Part shown: positions 16,509-24,778 of the stretch, one piece after another
How the letters are laid out: every line of letters starts with the position of its first letter
Numbering within the stretch: the first letter of the stretch is position 1
Source: Polyangiaceae bacterium
Lineage (GTDB): Bacteria; Myxococcota_A; Polyangia; Polyangiales; Polyangiaceae
Assembly: GCA_013361525.1 (NCBI GenBank)
Contig: JABFXY010000080.1
Span: 1 to 64,000 of the forward strand
Reading direction: 5' to 3'
DNA length: 64,000 nucleotides
Notes under the pieces: generated by a model
Told to the model about the DNA's origin: nothing
Databases searched by the model: none
The model's input: only the letters and a program-made list of their open reading frames with translations
Position numbers and translations under genes: made by a program

Positions 16509-17021
16509 TCACGCTCGAGATCGACGCGCGTCTTTCGCGAGGCCGCGGACATGTTCGACGGCTGCTTCGAGCTCGGCCGCGTCGCATGCGACGGCCTGCG
16601 CGATCCACCTCGTTGCGTCCTTCATGTCACGAGCGATGTGGAGCCGTGGCCTCGGCTTCACCATGAGCCGTATGACGGAGCGCAACAGCACCGAGCGAAC
16701 CGAATCCCCCGCGATGAGCGCGGTCAGATACGTCCGCGGCTCGTCGAGCATCCGCCCAATGACCTCGCGCTGCTTTTCACGGAGGGCGCCTGCCGCGACG
16801 ACCTCGGCCGTCTCTTCGACGAGCGCGATCATAGCGACCGGGCCTGCGGTTCTGATCCGAAATAGACGCGCGGAGCTCTCCATGCGGTCGACCGCCTCGA
16901 ACGACATCCGCCCGGGCCGCACTTGAATCAGCACGCTCCCGTACCGCGCGAACGTGTTGTCCGCGTCGGACATCACGACCTCGAGCTTCGTGGCATCGAA
17001 TGCGCCGGGCACCGAGGGCAT
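16509..17021 (-). CDS. Conserved hypothetical protein (SpoIIAA/STAS-like size and pattern)
   Basis: 170 residues from ATG 17021. FDATKLEVVMSDADNTFARYGSVLIQVRPGRMSFEAVDRM leads into VAMIALVEETAEVV. Later parts are helical with basic residues (LRSVIRLMVKPRPRLHIARD). Proteins of this type, with a beta-strand pair followed by alternating helices, recur in myxobacterial genomes in several copies. Role unknown. Confidence 0.6.
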   Translation of the reverse strand: MPSVPGAFDATKLEVVMSDADNTFARYGSVLIQVRPGRMSFEAVDRMESSARLFRIRTAGPVAMIALVEETAEVVAAGALREKQREVIGRMLDEPRTYLTALIAGDSVRSVLLRSVIRLMVKPRPRLHIARDMKDATRWIAQAVACDAAELEAAVEHVRGLAKDARRSRA

Positions 17022-17081
17022 CGTACTCAACCGCGCGCAGTCACGACGAAGGAAGCGGTGCTTCTTTGATCGCCGCGCCGG

Positions 17082-17545
17082 TTAACCTCGCGCCGCGGTG
17101 ACGATCGTGTATCCGCGCTCCCCACGGGCTAGAAACGCTCCCCTGCTCTCCCGCGAAGCGGCCCGGAATGCGTGCCGAGCTTTTGGGCCTTCTCGCCCGG
17201 GCGCCAGCTGAAGATCGCGGTCTTCGGCGTCTTGGACGCCGGTCTGATAGCCGAATTCGAGGCTGCCGTCCGTGGCGAACACCCAGAGCCCCTCCTCTGA
17301 CGGAGCGACGCCGCCGAAGACGCCCTCATCGAAGCACGTGACGACGATGCGCTCTCCAACCGAGACCGCATCGGCGACACCGTCCCCCACACAAAAGCGC
17401 GCCTGCTCCCGTCCGTCGGGTGTGAAGATGAACGCGTTGGCTCGCCCCTGCGCGTCCTCCTGTCGACGAGGAGCACGTCGCCGGCCGGATCGAGCGCGGG
17501 CCCGGGCAGGCCGTCGATCAAGGTTGCGTCCTCGTGGATCACGAT
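17082..17545 (-). pseudogene. Multiply frameshifted beta-propeller-like gene
   Basis: Coding sense is clear but moves between frames. The beginning reads VIHEDATLIDGLPGPALDP, then GDVLLVD in one frame. Next comes EDAQGRANAFIFTPDGREQARF, then VADAVSVGERIVVTCFDEGV and GLWVFATDGSLEFGY in a second, a stretch AIFSWRPGEKAQKLGTHSG back in the first, and the end GAFLARGERGYTIVTAARG in the second. WD40-like small proteins with such repeats exist in planctomycetes and myxobacteria. At least three shifts are needed to restore it, so it is probably dead. Confidence 0.5.
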
Positions 17546-17573
17546 TCTCAGCTCCGGCTACAGGTCGTACGCA

Positions 17574-17684
17574 CTAGTTCGTGCCGAACGCCTGCCCCGT
17601 ATAGAGGCCGCGGATGAAGCTGTGGAATGTATCTGCGATCACGGTGATCTTATAATCCCATTCTTGGTCTTCTCCGTTGTGCGC
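17574..17684 (-). pseudogene. Possible C-terminal remnant of an SMI1/KNR4-like immunity gene
   Basis: The end of the frame that runs antisense-like through the next gene reads EWDYKITVIADTFHSFIRGL just before the stop at 17574. This resembles the C-terminal 'IADSFxxFIxxL' helix of SMI1/KNR4 (SUKH) immunity proteins. The region upstream in that frame has no coding sense. A short gene remnant is the simplest reading; confidence is low. Confidence 0.3.
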
Positions 17685-17722
17685 GGGCGGGCGCGCGCTT
17701 GTAATCACCCGGGACCCGCAGA

Positions 17723-18298
17723 CTATCCGAAGGACCCAACGATTCGAAGATTCGCGTCGCCGACCTTGGAGGCCGCCATTCGCATCACGCCAAACAGGGT
17801 TCTCCACTCGGCGGAGAGCTCGATTGGCCGGACGTCCTCGCGGACGACGTATCGATACTGGTGCTTGTCGAAGGGGCCAGGACCGCGAAGCGCAACCACC
17901 TGCTCTTCGCGGGATAGTCGGGACAACTGATGGGTGGGCGACTTCAGCTGATACTGACCCCGGCGATCGCGCCACCAGAGCTCGATCATCATGTGCGGCC
18001 AAACACCATCTGTGATGGGTATGACATGCGCGAGAGAAGCCCAGTCGACGACGAAGAGGTGCTCGCGCTCCAGCCCCGTCTCCGACAACCACGCGCTCAT
18101 TTCGGGAGAAACTGTGACTGGCGCCTCTCGAACATAGGTCGCCGCGCGTGGCCCGGTTGTTGGGTAGGGCTGAATTAGAAGCGCGAAGCCTTCCCGCGCG
18201 CGGCCTACAAGCGGGTCGAGCCGGAGGAGTCCACGCCACTGGTCTTCGCCGGGCGCGAAGTGGCGGATTTCTACCCAGCCATACAGGTCAACAGACAT
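17723..18298 (-). CDS. Conserved hypothetical protein
   Basis: 191 residues from ATG 18298: MSVDLYGWVEIRHFAPGEDQW, GLLRLDPLVGRAREGFALLI, then ELWWRDRRGQYQL and DKHQYRYVVREDVRPIELS. The opening 'DLYGWVEIR' followed by a segment naming residues of a two-domain fold is a recurring uncharacterised family. No catalytic residues can be assigned. Confidence 0.65.
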   Translation of the reverse strand: MSVDLYGWVEIRHFAPGEDQWRGLLRLDPLVGRAREGFALLIQPYPTTGPRAATYVREAPVTVSPEMSAWLSETGLEREHLFVVDWASLAHVIPITDGVWPHMMIELWWRDRRGQYQLKSPTHQLSRLSREEQVVALRGPGPFDKHQYRYVVREDVRPIELSAEWRTLFGVMRMAASKVGDANLRIVGSFG

Positions 18299-18346
18299 TA
18301 CGTCTCGCTAGGGGCTTGTAGTTCAGACCACTGGTCGCTTGGCTTG

Positions 18347-18778
18347 TCAGACGCGGTGGGGACGCCGGCGCCATTCATCGAACCGCTGGTCGATGACCTT
18401 CGCGAGCTTGTCATAGTTCTCCCACGTGTCCGCGACATGGTAGAGCGTTTCGAGCCCATCGCCGAGCTCGCGCTCGTAGTCGGCGAGGTACGCGGTGTCG
18501 GGCGCGTAGTACCACTTTGCGAATTCATTACCCTCTTCGCTGAGGTCACTCTCCCAGAACTTCCCGTCGCATTGGTTGAAGAGGAAGTCTCGACCCGTCA
18601 TCCGCCTTGCGCGCACCTCCTCGAGGGCGGCGGCTGCGTCTTCGCGGAGCTCGTCCCCCTCGAGCCCGGAGTGTATCGCCCAAGCGAGAAACATCCCGAT
18701 ATGGGTCCCACCGCACTCGGTCGGAAGGGATGAGGGGAAATCACCTTCGTAGTGCCAATCTGCTCGATCGTAGCTCAC
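18347..18778 (-). CDS. DUF7832-like conserved protein
   Basis: 143 residues from a GTG at 18778 (VSYDRADWHYEGDFPSSLP); an ATG at 18832 is open but adds Pro/Arg shadow sequence, and relatives start at this point. The core pattern is DRADWHYEGDFPxxLPxECGGTHIGMFLAWAI, then FLFNQCDGKFW, NEFAKWYY and VIDQRFDEW. This is a common stand-alone family in Gram-negative and planctomycete genomes, often near toxin-immunity genes. Function is not established. Confidence 0.7.
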   Translation of the reverse strand: MSYDRADWHYEGDFPSSLPTECGGTHIGMFLAWAIHSGLEGDELREDAAAALEEVRARRMTGRDFLFNQCDGKFWESDLSEEGNEFAKWYYAPDTAYLADYERELGDGLETLYHVADTWENYDKLAKVIDQRFDEWRRRPHRV

Positions 18779-18862
18779 AGGTAGTCTCGCTCTGCCCAGC
18801 GTAAGCGTGCTCGGTGGCCGTGGCGGCGCCATGTTATCCGGCCTGCCGAGCGGCGGCTGCTT

Positions 18863-19240
18863 CTATGCGAGACGCTCGCCGGTCTCGAGATCGACGGCGC
18901 GTCCGTTGGGCAGAACAGTGGAGCCCTGCACGACAGCGTTGCCGACCCAGCCCCAGTCCGCGACCCAAAGCAGCGAACCGGCCTGATCGAGAGCGAAAGC
19001 GCCGGCCGGACACCAGCCGACGAATCGAGCACGAACACCTTCTGCCCGGTAGAGCTCCAACAGGCCGCCCATCGACGGGCCAGCCTCGCGTGCGGCGGCT
19101 GAAAACCTTGGTTCGCCGGAACCGGGCGCATTCGGATCCTCGCCGCAACGACCGCAAGGTTCGCAACCGGCAGCGACGGTCGCGCCACAATTGGCGCACT
19201 CGCCAAACTGCGGAACGGGGTTTTGTCCAGTGCGAGACAT
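18863..19240 (-). CDS. Zinc-ribbon hypothetical protein
   Basis: 125 residues from ATG 19240. The N-terminal ECANCGATVAAGCEPCGRCGED carries two CxxC pairs for a zinc ribbon. The C-terminal half has beta repeats (AFALDQAGSLLWVADWGWVGN, VLPNGRAVDLETGERLA) like one blade of a propeller. Cytoplasmic; function unknown. Confidence 0.6.
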   Translation of the reverse strand: MSRTGQNPVPQFGECANCGATVAAGCEPCGRCGEDPNAPGSGEPRFSAAAREAGPSMGGLLELYRAEGVRARFVGWCPAGAFALDQAGSLLWVADWGWVGNAVVQGSTVLPNGRAVDLETGERLA

Positions 19241-19407
19241 GGCTGCGAGTTACGACGAACGCAGCAGTCGTGCCTGACGCGCGTGACGTCCGGGCGCTGC
19301 GCATGCCGGAAGACGCGGGAAGCCGTCCGACGGACCATCGGACGTCTCGAGCCGGGAACCTGAAGGCCTGCTACAAGGACGACCGAGGCGGCGCGCAGAA
19401 CGAGAGG

Positions 19408-19764
19408 TCAACGACGCTGAGACCGCTGCCTCGATCGGCTCGGCCGCGCGAGCCGCGTCAGCACGTCCGGTCGACACTGGCCGTTCAGCTCTCGGAGGAT
19501 CTCACTTGGATACTGGGCGAAAAAGTTACCCCACCAGCGCCTGAGCTTCCGATCCCACACTCGCCAGCCGACACCAGCTTCGGCTCGGGCGACATATCGC
19601 GGCTCAGTGGACACTCGAAGCCTCGGTACCGTTCGAACATGTGGTCGTTGCAATGGGTTCGAGCGTCACCGAACCAGCCCGTCCTTCTCCAGATCCGTCC
19701 ATACCTCACACAGATCCGGTTCGAGCGACGCGAGAGTCGCACGGCGCTTGGCACGGCGGGGCAT
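19408..19764 (-). pseudogene. Frameshifted small conserved gene
   Basis: Three frame pieces line up as one protein of about 120 residues. The first is MPRRAKRRATLASLEPDLCE, then VWTDLEKDGLVR, from ATG 19764 to TGA 19666. The second is FGDARTHCNDHMFERYRGFE in another frame. The third is GVGWRVWDRKLRRWWGNFFA, then QYPSEILRELNG and RPDVLTRLAR, to the stop at 19408. The third piece alone resembles the C-terminal 'GWRVWxRxxRRWWG...LNGxRRPExL' of an uncharacterised family. Two single-base shifts are needed, so the gene is probably inactive. Confidence 0.5.
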
Positions 19765-19921
19765 AGAACTGACGCGGACGATCGGGCGAGCACCGTCCTG
19801 ACCATCGACCGACGGGCTTGCCTAAACAAAGGGTTAGAGTCCGGTCCGCTCAACGACGCTGCATCAGTGGCGATCGTGATCGGCAGCGAAGCACTTTCGC
19901 CGGGTAGTTCGTTTTGCACCG

Positions 19922-20395
19922 TCAGATTGCGCGCTTCCAAACTCGAAAGTCGAAGTCGCATGGGCAACCGAGCAAGATATACGCGCCGTCTGGTGAAAAC
20001 GTTGCGGCGGCCCAATCGCCGGAGAAGTTCTGGTAGTCACAGGTCAGCTCGATCACGTCGTCGCTCGTCACTGTGAGCACTTGCTTGTCCTGATCGAGCA
20101 TCAAGACCGCCCCCGTCGGAGACCGAGATAACGCCCGGCCACCATGAAGGCCGAGGATCGAGTAGGTGGTATCGTGGTAAGTCGCGATCCCGACCTCCGG
20201 ATCATAGATGTCATATTCCGCGAGGGTATCGTCCGTGTCGACACGCAGCGAATCGCCGAGGGTGAGGATGTGCACGGCTTCATAGGACAGGACCAAGGAG
20301 CGGCCATCGACCGGCACGGAGAAGCCGATGAGCCGTTCACAAAACGGCGGAACCACGACAGGGGTCCAGATCGTTGGGTGGCGATCTTGAGCCAT
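19922..20395 (-). CDS. Beta-propeller-like hypothetical protein
   Basis: 157 residues from ATG 20395. It has repeated blade-like segments: RLIGFSVPVDGRSLVLSYEA, VLMLDQDKQVLTVTSDDVIE and AAATFSPDGAYILLGCPCDF. The last is the typical outer strand of WD40-like single-blade proteins. No signal peptide. Intact. Confidence 0.6.
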   Translation of the reverse strand: MAQDRHPTIWTPVVVPPFCERLIGFSVPVDGRSLVLSYEAVHILTLGDSLRVDTDDTLAEYDIYDPEVGIATYHDTTYSILGLHGGRALSRSPTGAVLMLDQDKQVLTVTSDDVIELTCDYQNFSGDWAAATFSPDGAYILLGCPCDFDFRVWKRAI

Positions 20396-20439
20396 GCGGG
20401 GGCCTTCCTCCTCGTTGTCAGGTGAGAAGAAGGGCGAGT

Positions 20440-20754
20440 CTACTTCTTCTCGTTTAGTCCAAACAAATGGAGAAACTGGCGAACACTCATTGCAGGAGGC
20501 AAAGGAGGGACGGCCGTGGGATAGTCACGCACGAGGCGATCTCCGTCCAGAACCTCTGCCGTGGCGCCGGACCAAGCGAAGACCGTGACGGCGCCCGGCG
20601 CCCGGTGGGTTTCGGAAGCACCGCGGGTGGGCGCTCGGAACCGCACCGTGAATCGTTGGCGTGGACCGATTACGAGCTCGTCTCCCCACGGCTCGATGAT
20701 GAGCAAGAGCTCGGAGTCGGTGTCGTTCTCGACGACTTCGGTCACCTCGTACAT
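20440..20754 (-). CDS. Hypothetical protein, beta-sandwich type
   Basis: 104 residues from ATG 20754. Strongly beta (MYEVTEVVENDTDSELLLII, ELVIGPRQRFTVRF, AVTVFAWSGATAEVLDGD), with a short helical tail (SVRQFLHLFGLNEKK). Family not named; relatives occur as lone short genes in similar arrays. Confidence 0.6.
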   Translation of the reverse strand: MYEVTEVVENDTDSELLLIIEPWGDELVIGPRQRFTVRFRAPTRGASETHRAPGAVTVFAWSGATAEVLDGDRLVRDYPTAVPPLPPAMSVRQFLHLFGLNEKK

Positions 20755-20791
20755 GTCTGGCTAACCTTCGGAGGCCTGGTGCAACGCCATG

Positions 20792-21523
20792 TTACCCCGC
20801 ACGACCCGGGTCGGAAGCCTCCGCGGTCGTCGTCGCCGCGTCGATCGCCGGCAGGACGAGCATCGGGTCGCAGCCGTTGAGCCCGGCGCCCCAGGCCGCA
20901 TTGAACTCAATCACGACCCATCGGCCATCGCGCAGAAGCGCGACATCCAGAACGACGGCCTTGGGCACGCAGGACTCTCGGGCGACGGTCACCGCAAAGG
21001 CCCGGGCCGCCGCCAGGTCGGCGCTTCCTTCATAGAGCGCGCAGTCGAGGACGTTGGCATCGACAATGAACGATCTCGCCTCCGCGACAATATCGATGGG
21101 CTCGGAGACAAGCAGCCCCGTGTCGGGTTCCAATCCTTCACATTCGACGGCGAGGTCGGCGCCGTTCAGGTAGAGCCGCGAACGGATCTGTTTCGGGATC
21201 AAGGACTTTACGAACGCGGGAAAGGGCCCGCTCATCGAAGCGGTCGTGGTTGTCGCGACGCGGCGCCCGAGAAAAGCGAAGCCCAACTTCGTGAGAAGAT
21301 CGTCGGCCGGCGAAATGAGCGCGAGATCGAGCTTCTGCTCGAGCACCAAGCAGAACGAGCCATTGCCATAGACTCTTATGCTCCTACGGTCGACAGCAGG
21401 AGGGTCCCAGAATCGGCCGAGTCTCAAAACGGTGCCACCGCACGATTCCCACGCGGCAGCGACCGCGTCGCGCTCCGGATCGGACTTCTCAGGGATGATT
21501 AGGGTGCGGCTGATGGTGTCCAC
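20792..21523 (-). CDS. ATP-grasp domain protein (DUF4343-type)
   Basis: 243 residues from GTG 21523. The C-terminal part (PFPAFVKSLIPKQIRSRLY, GLLVSEPIDIVAEARSFIVD, WVVIEFNAAWGAGLNGCDP) matches the ATP-grasp pattern, with a Lys for ATP and Glu/Asn in the metal-binding EFNxAWG. ATP-grasp enzymes join carboxyl groups to amines or thiols. Small stand-alone members like this are common in these arrays, and their substrates are unknown. Confidence 0.75.
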   Translation of the reverse strand: MDTISRTLIIPEKSDPERDAVAAAWESCGGTVLRLGRFWDPPAVDRRSIRVYGNGSFCLVLEQKLDLALISPADDLLTKLGFAFLGRRVATTTTASMSGPFPAFVKSLIPKQIRSRLYLNGADLAVECEGLEPDTGLLVSEPIDIVAEARSFIVDANVLDCALYEGSADLAAARAFAVTVARESCVPKAVVLDVALLRDGRWVVIEFNAAWGAGLNGCDPMLVLPAIDAATTTAEASDPGRAG

Positions 21524-21586
21524 GGCGGGGCTACATTATTGAAGCGCAGTCTCGCTAATAGCCGTTGCTGCGCTAGAAACGAATGT

Positions 21587-22141
21587 TCACGACCGCGGAA
21601 GCGTAGACGGCGCTTCAGCGGAGCGCCAGAGGCACTGAATACCGTCCGGACTGACATTCCAGAAGGCCTCAGCTGGCCAATGAACCACGTCGTCCCCATC
21701 GCCGAGCGGCTGCTCATAGCCATCAGCGACGACGACAGCACCGAGCTCGAAGCCGAGCTCGAGCGCGTGAGGCGTAGCGTTCCACCCGAGCAGTCGCGCC
21801 CATCGCAAGGGTTTTCCGAGGTTCCGGATCCATAGGATGCTGCCGCCCGCCTCAAACGGTTCATGGTAGCCCTCGACTACGCATCGCGAGGCGGGCCCGG
21901 CCTCGATGCCCAGGGAAAAGTGATCGGTCCAGCGCGCATTCTCCGCCCACGAAACGAGTAGCGCGGAGCCCTGGAACCTCACTTCGGTGAAGCCACCGTG
22001 GACGAACTTCGCCGCAAGGGTCTTCTCGGGATCCGTCTCGTGATGCAGACACCAATACGTGACTCCCAGTAGCGCGCACCCGAGCGCCGATTCGATCGGT
22101 GCGATCATGGGGGGCAGGGAGGCATTCATGACGGGGAGCAT
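21587..22141 (-). CDS. Conserved hypothetical protein
   Basis: About 184 residues from ATG 22141; ATG 22129 and ATG 22198 are also open, but the last overlaps the upstream gene. The start region SLPPMIAPIESALGCALLGVTYWCL is typical of an uncharacterised family. Beta-rich middle (FTEVRFQGSALLVSWAENAR) and DHFSLGIEAG. No catalytic residues assigned. Confidence 0.6.
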   Translation of the reverse strand: MLPVMNASLPPMIAPIESALGCALLGVTYWCLHHETDPEKTLAAKFVHGGFTEVRFQGSALLVSWAENARWTDHFSLGIEAGPASRCVVEGYHEPFEAGGSILWIRNLGKPLRWARLLGWNATPHALELGFELGAVVVADGYEQPLGDGDDVVHWPAEAFWNVSPDGIQCLWRSAEAPSTLPRS

Positions 22142-22160
22142 CGTTTGGCCGACCGCACGC

Positions 22161-22625
22161 TCAATCGCAATTGCTCCACATGAGAATGCCAGGGCCATCG
22201 GGAGTAAGCACGGGAACCCATGCCTCCGTCAATTGTTCGAGCCGTGAGTCGTCGAGCTCGATGCCTCGGCAAGCTTCGGTCTCGCCATCCGATCCGGCGG
22301 TCCAATAGGGGACGCTCAAGACCAGTTGGCGAAGTTGAGCCAGCCGCGCTGCAGGAAGAGCGTTGTTCGCGGCGCCCCATACGCACGCTTCGCCTTCGTG
22401 AAATACAGCCTCGAACTCGGCTGGGTCGATCATGCCCGCGTCGGCGCCGAGCTTCAGCCCGCCGAGCGGAACCAAGAAGCCCTGCACTCGGCGTTGGTCA
22501 CAAACTACGCCGCAGCATTGCTGGTGGTAGACCACGCCTGTCGCGGCGCGCACGACGACGACGAGCCACTTGGGCAACCATGTGCCGTCGGGATCGAGAA
22601 TAACGTGTCGGGGAGGCGCTGCCAT
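22161..22625 (-). CDS. DUF6210 family protein
   Basis: 154 residues from ATG 22625. KWLVVVVRAATGVVYHQQCCGVVC, then RVQGFLVPLGG and EFEAVFHEGEACVWG are the signature segments of DUF6210. The C-terminal part has a conserved Trp/Asn end. This family is known only as a small domain near toxin-immunity gene sets; its function is not established. Confidence 0.72.
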   Translation of the reverse strand: MAAPPRHVILDPDGTWLPKWLVVVVRAATGVVYHQQCCGVVCDQRRVQGFLVPLGGLKLGADAGMIDPAEFEAVFHEGEACVWGAANNALPAARLAQLRQLVLSVPYWTAGSDGETEACRGIELDDSRLEQLTEAWVPVLTPDGPGILMWSNCD

Positions 22626-22637
22626 CGTGGAACGCCT

Positions 22638-23132
22638 CTAGCCCGCGCTTCCCGGGACGACAACCTGTCGTCCCGTGACCTCATCAATGAGCGTCAACCG
22701 AAGTTGTACGAGCGACGACCGCGCCCAAGAGGCTAGTTCGTCCAGTGAGAAGACGGGAGCGCTGAGAATGGTCTCGTCGAGCGTGAATAGCAGCTCTGTA
22801 CCAGACTCTGACGTGGGGCCGATCACCTCCGGTTTGGTCAGTGCAGCCCCGCGGGCATAGCTCTGAGCCCACTCCATACCGTCTTGGAAGATGCGAAGGC
22901 GCATGGCCGAACAAAGGGCGTTCAAAACCGCAAGACCAAAGGTGCAGGTCATCGTGGCCACAAGCGGTGGCTTGGCGTTTGCGCATGCGTGCAGCGTGAG
23001 GAGGTCCTCCTTCAACAGGATGTTCGGAAGGAGTGGGTTGTCCGTCGGTCCGACAAACATTCCAGGGCGGAGCCGAACTGGCTCGAGACCCTCGAGGGCG
23101 ATGATCGGTGGATTGCTGTAGGCGTCGTGCAT
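22638..23132 (-). CDS. Degenerate GyrB-like (GHKL) domain protein
   Basis: 164 residues from ATG 23132. It begins GLEPVRLRPGMFVGPTDNP, which matches the start of GyrB/ParE (LExVRxRPGMYIG). Its later half matches the GyrB order: FGLAVLNALCSAMRLRIFQ (cf. GxSVVNALS), WAQSYARGAAL, VIGPTSESGTELLFTLD (cf. GTTVxFxPD), LRLTLIDE. The roughly 80 residues between these in GyrB, with the N-box and DxGxG ATP motifs, are absent. It therefore cannot bind ATP like GyrB and may be a mimic of the gyrase N-domain; that role is inferred. Confidence 0.65.
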   Translation of the reverse strand: MHDAYSNPPIIALEGLEPVRLRPGMFVGPTDNPLLPNILLKEDLLTLHACANAKPPLVATMTCTFGLAVLNALCSAMRLRIFQDGMEWAQSYARGAALTKPEVIGPTSESGTELLFTLDETILSAPVFSLDELASWARSSLVQLRLTLIDEVTGRQVVVPGSAG

Positions 23133-23209
23133 AGGTCTCGTCAGGCTTAGTTGGGATCGACACTACCGCCGGCCCAGAAGGATCGCTCCGGGCAAGTTGA
23201 GGGTGAAGA

Positions 23210-24014
23210 TCAGAGCGACGCAGGTTCAGCGAGCGCGAGGTCCTCATTGGGAAACGTGCCTCGAAGGCTTCTACGGAAGACGTGACGTGTCCCGTCAACG
23301 GCCGGCACTGTGCTCTCGGAGACGTAGCGACCAAGCGGCCGTGCGGAGCGCTGCCATCCTGCCTCCGGTTGCCGATTCGATGTCACTTGGCAGAAGAGCA
23401 AGTGATCGTAGCGCGCCGTTTGAGGCAATTCGCCGTTGTGCGCCACGAGGGTAGGAAAGAAAAGGACACCGGGGCAGGGCCGTCGGAAAATCAATGAGGA
23501 TCGCATGGTGTTCGATCGCCTTGCGCAGGCCGCGAGGGTCAATCACAACACGGCGCGGCGGCTTTAGTCGAAGGACGACGAAAGCGTATGTGGCGTATTG
23601 GGGCAGCCGCTCCAGGGCGCGGGGACGCAATGCGAGCGCAGGGTCGACGCGTGCGAGCTCCGATGGTTGGACCGCGACGGAGGCCGCGTAGTCACCGAGA
23701 TACACCACGGGCAACGCTTCCGAGACCCCTCCGCCCGCACCGCGAGTTTGAAGGCGGTCGACCCTGCCTCTCGGGAAGGGCTTTTGGATCAGGCTAAAGA
23801 ATTCCGGGTATTCTTCCAGGGAGCGAAGCTCGATATCAGCGACAGAAGTGCCCGCGGCGACCGGAAGAGGAATCGCGACCGAAATCTCTTCAGTGATGTC
23901 GGCGCGCAAGGCGTAGCCCAGCCACTGGCGCCGCCCGTGTAGACGGACGAACATCGTCGTGCTCGCCTCGTGCTGGGGCGCGTTCACGAATTGGGGCTGG
24001 GAACAAAGGCACAT
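23210..24014 (-). pseudogene. Frameshifted conserved protein (two frames joined at a G run)
   Basis: The main frame (ATG 24014 to 23295) gives MCLCSQPQFVNAP, FVRLHGRRQWLGYALRADI, then LPQYATYAFVVLRLKP and ILIDFPTALP. It then turns to nonsense. The continuation GVLFFPTLVAHNGELPQTAR, YDHLLFCQ and LRGTFPNEDLALA is in another frame and stops at 23210. Deleting one base in the GGGG run at 23470-23473 joins them into about 265 residues. The family (N-terminal CLCS-x-PxFV) is conserved in planctomycetes and myxobacteria; function unknown. Confidence 0.65.
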
Positions 24015-24033
24015 CCGATCTGGTCCGGAGAAC

Positions 24034-24216
24034 CTACCGCCGTTCAGCTACGCGCGCCAGAGAGGGCAGCCGACCGACGCGGTTGAGAACACCACTGTTC
24101 GACGCAGGCAGCAGATGGCTAACTTCCGCGTAGAGCTCGGCAGAGGAGACGTTCTCGAATCGCTCGATGAGCTCCTCTGCCGCGCTTTCATATCCGTCGA
24201 GAATCGTCCGTGTCAT
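24034..24216 (-). pseudogene. N-terminal remnant of a class I methyltransferase
   Basis: 60 residues from ATG 24216: TRTILDGYESAAEELIERFE, VSSAELYAEVSHLLPAS. This matches the N-terminal part of small SAM methyltransferases (YxxVAHLLPxxPxRVLDxGAGTGRD). But after VLN the sequence becomes RVGRLPSLARVAERR and ends. The SAM motif and the rest of the protein are missing, so it is a truncated or broken gene. Confidence 0.45.
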
Positions 24217-24259
24217 CGCCAGCTCTCGGTCCGCGGACTGCAACGCTCCGGTTCCAGAC

Positions 24260-24577
24260 TCAGTAGATTCGCTCTGGGACGATGTCGGCGAGCGACAAGA
24301 AGAGCAACCCCGCGGCTCGAAATGGTCCTTCTTTCGGCGACCATCTGTGAGCAACAGCCCTCGCCCCCTGGCGCACGCCCTCGAGTAGCCACAGAGACCC
24401 GTCTACACCGGCACAACCTTTCGCAGGCGCATCCACCCACAGTCCCGCGGCGTCCACAGCCGCTTTCAGCGCACCCCACGCGTCCAGAGGTATCGATCTC
24501 GAAGACGATGTCAGGACGGTGCCTGGTTCGTTAGCCTCCCCTGCCATCGAGCTCCACGAAGCGAAGTTGAGCGCCAC
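24260..24577 (-). CDS. C-terminal part of a conserved protein (frameshifted from the upstream piece)
   Basis: The frame reads EANEPGTVLTSSSRSIPLDA, WGALKAAVDAAGLW, GVDGSLWLLEGVRQGARAVA, HRWSPKEGP and ends LADIVPERIY. This matches an uncharacterised family whose N-terminal part (LWLRTFHHPIAV...ELDGRGG) is in the frame of the next piece. Deleting one base of the CCCC run at 24538-24541 joins them. The GTG at 24577 is only where this frame happens to open. Confidence 0.5.
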   Translation of the reverse strand: MALNFASWSSMAGEANEPGTVLTSSSRSIPLDAWGALKAAVDAAGLWVDAPAKGCAGVDGSLWLLEGVRQGARAVAHRWSPKEGPFRAAGLLFLSLADIVPERIY

Positions 24578-24731
24578 CCTCGAGGGCTACTGCTGCGACC
24601 GCAATCGGGTGATGAAACGTCCGAAGCCAAAGAAAACGATAGATCTCGAACTTGCATTCCACCGCGAGCTCCTCGGTTTCCAGGCAATGCGGACAGGTAA
24701 GCTTTGCGCGAAGGGTGTTGTAGGTGCCCAT
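24531..24731 (-). CDS. Zinc-ribbon protein N-terminus fused to the N-terminus of the neighbouring family
   Basis: 66 residues from ATG 24731. The first 30 (MGTYNTLRAKLTCPHCLETE, ELAVECKFE) match the start of a small family with a CPHC zinc knuckle. The next (LWLRTFHHPIAV...LRFVELDGRGG) match the start of the unrelated family whose C-terminus is the piece at 24260-24577. This looks like a deletion that joined two genes, with a later frameshift. Either deletion or assembly error could be the cause. Confidence 0.45.
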   Translation of the reverse strand: MGTYNTLRAKLTCPHCLETEELAVECKFEIYRFLWLRTFHHPIAVAAVALEGGAQLRFVELDGRGG

Positions 24732-24778
24732 TGCGTGCGAGGGCGACCGGCTCGCGCCGGCGATTGAAGCGACCGAGG

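Noticed and set aside
18814..20076. 420-codon plus-strand frame
   Set aside because: Arg/Ser/Pro-rich with no conserved sense. It crosses several minus-strand genes with better coding content and is a GC-driven shadow frame.
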